From positions 55,514 to 119,513 of the forward strand of contig JABARQ010000018.1 of the NCBI GenBank assembly GCA_019186985.1: a stretch of 64,000 nucleotides of DNA, read 5' to 3'. The position numbers and the translations under genes are program-made. Shown piece by piece: positions 62,301 through 64,000 of the stretch (position 1 is the first letter of the stretch; each line of letters starts with the position of its first letter). The notes beneath the pieces are model-generated. The model made no database searches and was not told the origin of the DNA. It was given only the letters and a program-made list of their open reading frames with translations. Origin of the DNA: Prosthecobacter sp. (GTDB lineage Bacteria > Verrucomicrobiota > Verrucomicrobiia > Verrucomicrobiales > Verrucomicrobiaceae).

Positions 62301-63188
62301 GGCGCCACCGGCCTGATTTTCTCCATCGCCAGCGCCGACTTGATTCAGATCACCGAGTTCACAAGCGCCTACACGGACGAACACTCTTACATGCAGGCTC
62401 AGGAATTTTTGGACCGCATTCCTGTCAGCCCGGAGTTTTTGACCGACTACGTCGGCACAAGCACGCTGGCCTTTTCAGGGCTGAACATGGAAACTGGTGA
62501 GCCTGACATGGGCTTTGGCCATGGGTATGCGTCCGCCACCACCAGTCGTTCGGGAGCCGTCACCCTGGCGGGCAAACTGCCGGACGGGACGACCATCACG
62601 CTCGGCGGCATCCTGGGTCGTCATCCCACGCCTGAAGCCCCCATGCACATCATGCTGCTGAACAACAATGCCAGCTTTCAGATGTCTTTTGCGCCTGATA
62701 TGACGAGCAGCCGGCCGACCCGTTGGAGGAAGCTGCCGCAGCCGTCGAAGGGAGCTGCATCGGTTCATCCTGCAGGAGCCAGCCTGGATTTCTCCACCTT
62801 CTCGAGCCGGTACTCCGCCGCAGGAGGCCTGCACGCCTTTCTCAGCCTTGGTGATTCACCGGCCCCCATGACCTTCAACGCCAGGGGCGGTGCCTTCACG
62901 GCATCCTCCCAGGTCATTGAACTCGTGGCACCAAACACCTTCACGATCCCAGGCCTGGGCGACCTCAATCCTGTCGACCTGCAGCTTTCCTTCAACAAGG
63001 GCACCGGCATCTTCACGGGCAGCTTTAAAGCCGATGTCGGCAGCACGGTCCGGACTTCGTTCAGCGGAGCCTTCGTCAACGACCCCAACATGGGCATGAC
63101 CGGCGGCTTCGGCTTCTTCCACTACCCCGAATCGCAGGCGGCCTCCGCTCCCGTCATTTCAGGACAGATCCAGATCGACCCCTTCTGA
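56364..63188 (+). CDS. Giant secreted protein with Gloeo_Verruco, HYDIN-like, Ig and NHL repeats
   Basis: 2274 aa with an N-terminal hydrophobic signal (MASFIFSPGTLLLAAMAQWACTA). Residues ~30-760 contain about a dozen repeats of the type GNGYLWGLASQSG...GTVFRV, the TIGR03803 Gloeo_Verruco pattern. HYDIN/choice-of-anchor-D-like beta domains follow (about 931-1288, FGQVQIGKPGTQTVTLRNLG), then two Ig-like domains (1289-1476), a putative-Ig module (ATGLPAGLSLNPRTGRLYG), a C-terminal module (1570-1676), an NHL propeller (about 1700-1956, NGNLYVTDRASHVIRRITPDGVVTTLAG) and the module again (2013-2274, GIFTGSFKADVG). It is probably an extracellular scaffold or adhesin. It lies between a comF relic and the intact comF. 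Confidence 0.85.
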   Translation: MASFIFSPGTLLLAAMAQWACTAWVTAQTVALEPLMGLDATPSKGSSTLLWHSDGCFYGTSSTGGTWDKGVVFRMDSTGRMRWLSFSGYDDGNRPEAPLPAEAPSSSLLAGAGGWLWGTARTGGPSSLNGVIFKTRPETWETQIVVAFTGASGANPGKAPSGRLCKTGDRWLWGTTREGGSSELGSLFRLDELTGACREMLTFTGTDGAFPGAQPLGELYADATGNLWGVTRSGGSYDGGVVFKYRISTGTYTVIGHLSGNHSGIKGRFPCGGLTPDGNGYLWGLASQSGSGSAGTVFRVHMATGTSQTMHEFSGSAIPSSPGASPVGSLIDNGNGFLLGAAQAGGVGARGTLFKIQKSTGAVSVLFQFGSLTGAVADLRAPVTGLTQDSAGDAWGVGQRSYAGGKAFVYKVKSDGSSFTWVADVGQPEEPLRGQTPGPLVPEGSGDWLWGTTEAGGLYGHGTLYRWNRATRAMEVKVHFTGVGGASPGSTPRGKLCMSGSGEIWGSTSLGGTDNLGSVFKFVPDEAGGGVFSSVLSFTASLGATPHGSLHLDASGWLWGSTEGSVGATYGSIFKLNTGTGEHVIVHTFTDRNLGATPAGGLVSIGNGILAGLTRSGGSTGAGQLLNYGTIYQIDTATGQHTMRLAFTGYDGDAQGSAPLGELLALDVGGEMTLWGCHETRFFRFNPATQELLNLWPASLPMTGGFPRRAVFSAFSDGTQIQCLGLEQTQDPVSLQTMVRQVVYKLDSPAGPAPGLTPRVTLEEDLGILPARNDLVLFYSRPGELLGARRTGQMESPGSGMPGGLLMKVHLPVTPAAGFAPALATRPVRSGGSEVSGIQAVLSGVVTSNVQASTQAAMLIGTSSTTRSPVGTRLILPAGAQGKGVSSTRTLAPNTCYFYRTAAYSPSPSFLSVKASGLRCLLTGSAPLASGPEIAVEAASGMPVDESTGIDFGQVQIGKPGTQTVTLRNLGDAALGGISVSIDNDADNAFTLTLPPDRTSLSGTDSTTGMLLTFHPGIEGDYFAELVVNSNDPDEPSLRIPLFGNARGIPALKVFNSQGTEIPAGGVLDLGPAEIEIGAPVSKTIRLRNSGSGTLDARRVEMTGDVNGAFSSELTGSGSLFLAPGEEWETTLWFQPFSLGTQTARLIIAESGTSAPLLDLALQGTGVAIPRLTVYRFNEEMMSDEDLINGVSRLTFPKTALGSTSTVSIHLQSNGSATLAGLSLVIPEGAPFRLAGTLPTTLPQYEELQVDLVFQPTIPGDYDLPVSLRSNDPDDDPFVFYLSGKSTGPIPPRIAAQPQSQWVQPGQEARIPSEVRGSRPMIWEWRAAGKPVPGVTGDELVIPAAQASHATGYQFTAWNQIGTPVVSETAWLGLVTQGPDHLSVKAGKTLEIRCITQVPKAAGVSVKHRWMRGGQPLSDSTLPSGAVISGAQKDILKITGMTSAEAGVFTCQVTLDTPGNDPVSTQGDTLVTLAAGLPVMAAPALADSIPLGRPVDVQLSATHHPTSFQATGLPAGLSLNPRTGRLYGRPSAPSRLTPGSGKPVPTKILFRATNAFGTGPALEFSLAVTDPFAGLAGSYRSTLPHHEYTNNLMGGLITVSLSRTGVASGTLLIGGQRLPFTIPLFYDDEEGSAHAEEVKVPRKPAELGTLSLDLKIKADMANLTLRDRQWPALTASLPPIDAFFSHHRDEDKDEDIIGVVPGSTSGMTYDSEGSLFLADPDNHLIHMQIYQDESLFTRSTILGEPGISGSTDGTTPLFNRPEALVIDRRGFLQIADTGNASIRTARQSGEVTTLAGWSGQPGHADGTGSAARFRAPCGICTDPNGNLYVTDRASHVIRRITPDGVVTTLAGKPDTAGHRDGSGGSALFNSPNAITYEPVTGVLLVADTQNHVIRRVTPAGAVSTWIGCPGVPGFAPGQKGFARLTRPTSISTDSQGQVYFLAGSLWKVNRAGFAMPIAPQFAPSLDNPEMAVGNFAVLPGATGLIFSIASADLIQITEFTSAYTDEHSYMQAQEFLDRIPVSPEFLTDYVGTSTLAFSGLNMETGEPDMGFGHGYASATTSRSGAVTLAGKLPDGTTITLGGILGRHPTPEAPMHIMLLNNNASFQMSFAPDMTSSRPTRWRKLPQPSKGAASVHPAGASLDFSTFSSRYSAAGGLHAFLSLGDSPAPMTFNARGGAFTASSQVIELVAPNTFTIPGLGDLNPVDLQLSFNKGTGIFTGSFKADVGSTVRTSFSGAFVNDPNMGMTGGFGFFHYPESQAASAPVISGQIQIDPF

Positions 63189-63195
63189 AATCGGC

Positions 63196-64000
63196 TCATC
63201 CACGCGCCACGGTGATCACAACCACACGCGCAACCCCGGCCTCCCGCCGGAGCACCCGGGCGCATTCGTGGGTGGTCGTTCCAGTGGTCAGCACGTCATC
63301 CACCAGCAGCACGTTTTTCCCTTTCAAATCAGGCCTGCGCCAGCCGGGCAGCGGAAGCTCCCGCCGCAGGGCGAACACACCGCGCAGATTCTCCAGGCGG
63401 CTTTTCCGGCTCAGCCGGGCCTGGGCCATCGTGGCCCGACGGCGTGTTAAAACCTGCACCGCCGGGATCCCGGTGCGCAGGGAAAGCTCCCGGCAAAGCT
63501 CCCAGCTTTGGTTGAACTGCCGCCGCATCTGCCGCCACCAGTGCAGCGGCACGGGCACCAGCACCCAGCCGCCCAGATTTTCCGCAGCCAGACGCGGATC
63601 CTCCAGCGCCCGCAGCAGGGCGTCCGCCAAAACCCCGCGCAGCGTCAGGTCGCCGCTGTACTTGAACCGGTGGATCATCTCCCGCAGCGGTCCCGAGGCC
63701 TTGTAACCCGAGATCGCAAACGCAAAGGCCAGCCGCCGCCCTTCGCAGTTCGAACACTTGAACGGCCGCTCCATCGCTCCGCTGAACGGCTCGCCACAAA
63801 CCGCGCAGCAGGGAGCCTGAACCGGTGTGAGAAGCTGACGACAGGCCTCGCACAACCAGTTCTCCAGGCCCGCATGCGCAGCAGCCCCCGGCAGGACGGT
63901 TTCACAGGACCGGCAGGTGCGTGGATAAACCAGGTCCAGCAACCGCTCGCAAAACTGCCGCCAGAGACGCTGCGTCGTTGTCGGTGAAGGTGGACCCGGA
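63196..64000 (-). CDS. comF: ComF-family protein (amidophosphoribosyltransferase-like), 5' end unresolved
   Basis: The frame is open to the window edge (QRLWRQFCERLLDLVYPRTCRSCE). The only internal start is a TTG at 63942, giving 248 aa and the common N-terminus LLDLVYPRTCRSC. The true start may lie outside. Two CxxC pairs form a zinc ribbon (CRSC, CEAC, CAVC, CSNC). The C-terminal PRTase fold has the PRPP loop VLLVDDVLTTGTTTHECARVL. ComF is needed for DNA uptake/competence in some bacteria and is widely conserved. It ends 8 bases from the giant gene stop (convergent). Confidence 0.9.
   Translation of the reverse strand, partial: PGPPSPTTTQRLWRQFCERLLDLVYPRTCRSCETVLPGAAAHAGLENWLCEACRQLLTPVQAPCCAVCGEPFSGAMERPFKCSNCEGRRLAFAFAISGYKASGPLREMIHRFKYSGDLTLRGVLADALLRALEDPRLAAENLGGWVLVPVPLHWWRQMRRQFNQSWELCRELSLRTGIPAVQVLTRRRATMAQARLSRKSRLENLRGVFALRRELPLPGWRRPDLKGKNVLLVDDVLTTGTTTHECARVLRREAGVARVVVITVARG

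Overview
This is a GC-rich window, most likely from the phylum Verrucomicrobiota (Prosthecobacter/Verrucomicrobium-like). The placement rests on gene content and is an inference. It carries a DUF1800/DUF1501 pair, a cytochrome c-DUF1549-DUF1553 (PSD1-type) protein, an iduronate-2-sulfatase-like sulfatase, and two giant secreted proteins built from Calx-beta, Ig-like, HYDIN-like, NHL and Gloeo_Verruco (TIGR03803-type) repeats. I see no insertion sequence, CRISPR array, rRNA or conventional tRNA.

Layout. 1-8165 (minus): XRE-cupin regulator, M60 metallopeptidase, DUF1800 protein with calcium-binding repeats, and a DUF1501 protein cut by the window edge. 8259-20337 (plus): a PSD1-type cytochrome protein and a 2931-aa secreted metzincin/Calx-beta/Ig protein. 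20393-25442: an ECF sigma factor with a striking palindromic upstream region, a glutaminase-STAS-cNMP fusion, a YggS-type PLP protein and metG. 25500-32284: a small secreted protein, a TolC-type outer membrane protein, a CusA/CzcA-type RND pump without a local adaptor, a C39-like peptidase and a GlsB/YeaQ-like membrane protein. 32388-39296: a minus-strand cluster (NIPSNAP, HExxH protease-like protein, sulfatase), then three unrecognised or poorly known plus-strand proteins.

39322-47683 is the most interesting part, an RNA-repair island. It holds an rtcR regulator gene (CARF-like/AAA+, sigma54 activator) broken by a frameshift, a kinase-fold protein, a near-consensus sigma54 promoter, a structured non-coding RNA with a tRNA-like T-loop and a Y-RNA-like helix carrying one bulged C, a slipin, and a large HEPN-RNase candidate. 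It continues with an orphan Phd-like antitoxin, rtcB, a small second HEPN-RNase candidate overlapping both rtcB and rtcA, and rtcA. The combination suggests a damage-and-repair circuit: HEPN RNases cut RNA, RtcA conditions the ends, RtcB ligates them, and sigma54/RtcR controls it. The two HEPN genes are visibly poorer in G+C than their surroundings.

47767-64000: a DUF2490 protein, a ZIP metal transporter, a CbpM-CbpA chaperone pair, a small basic protein, an MgtC/DUF4010 membrane protein, Rho with a lysine/alanine-rich N-terminal extension, YebC, a structured intergenic RNA candidate ending in a terminator, AccD, a relic of a comF gene, the second giant protein (2274 aa), and ComF running off the window end.
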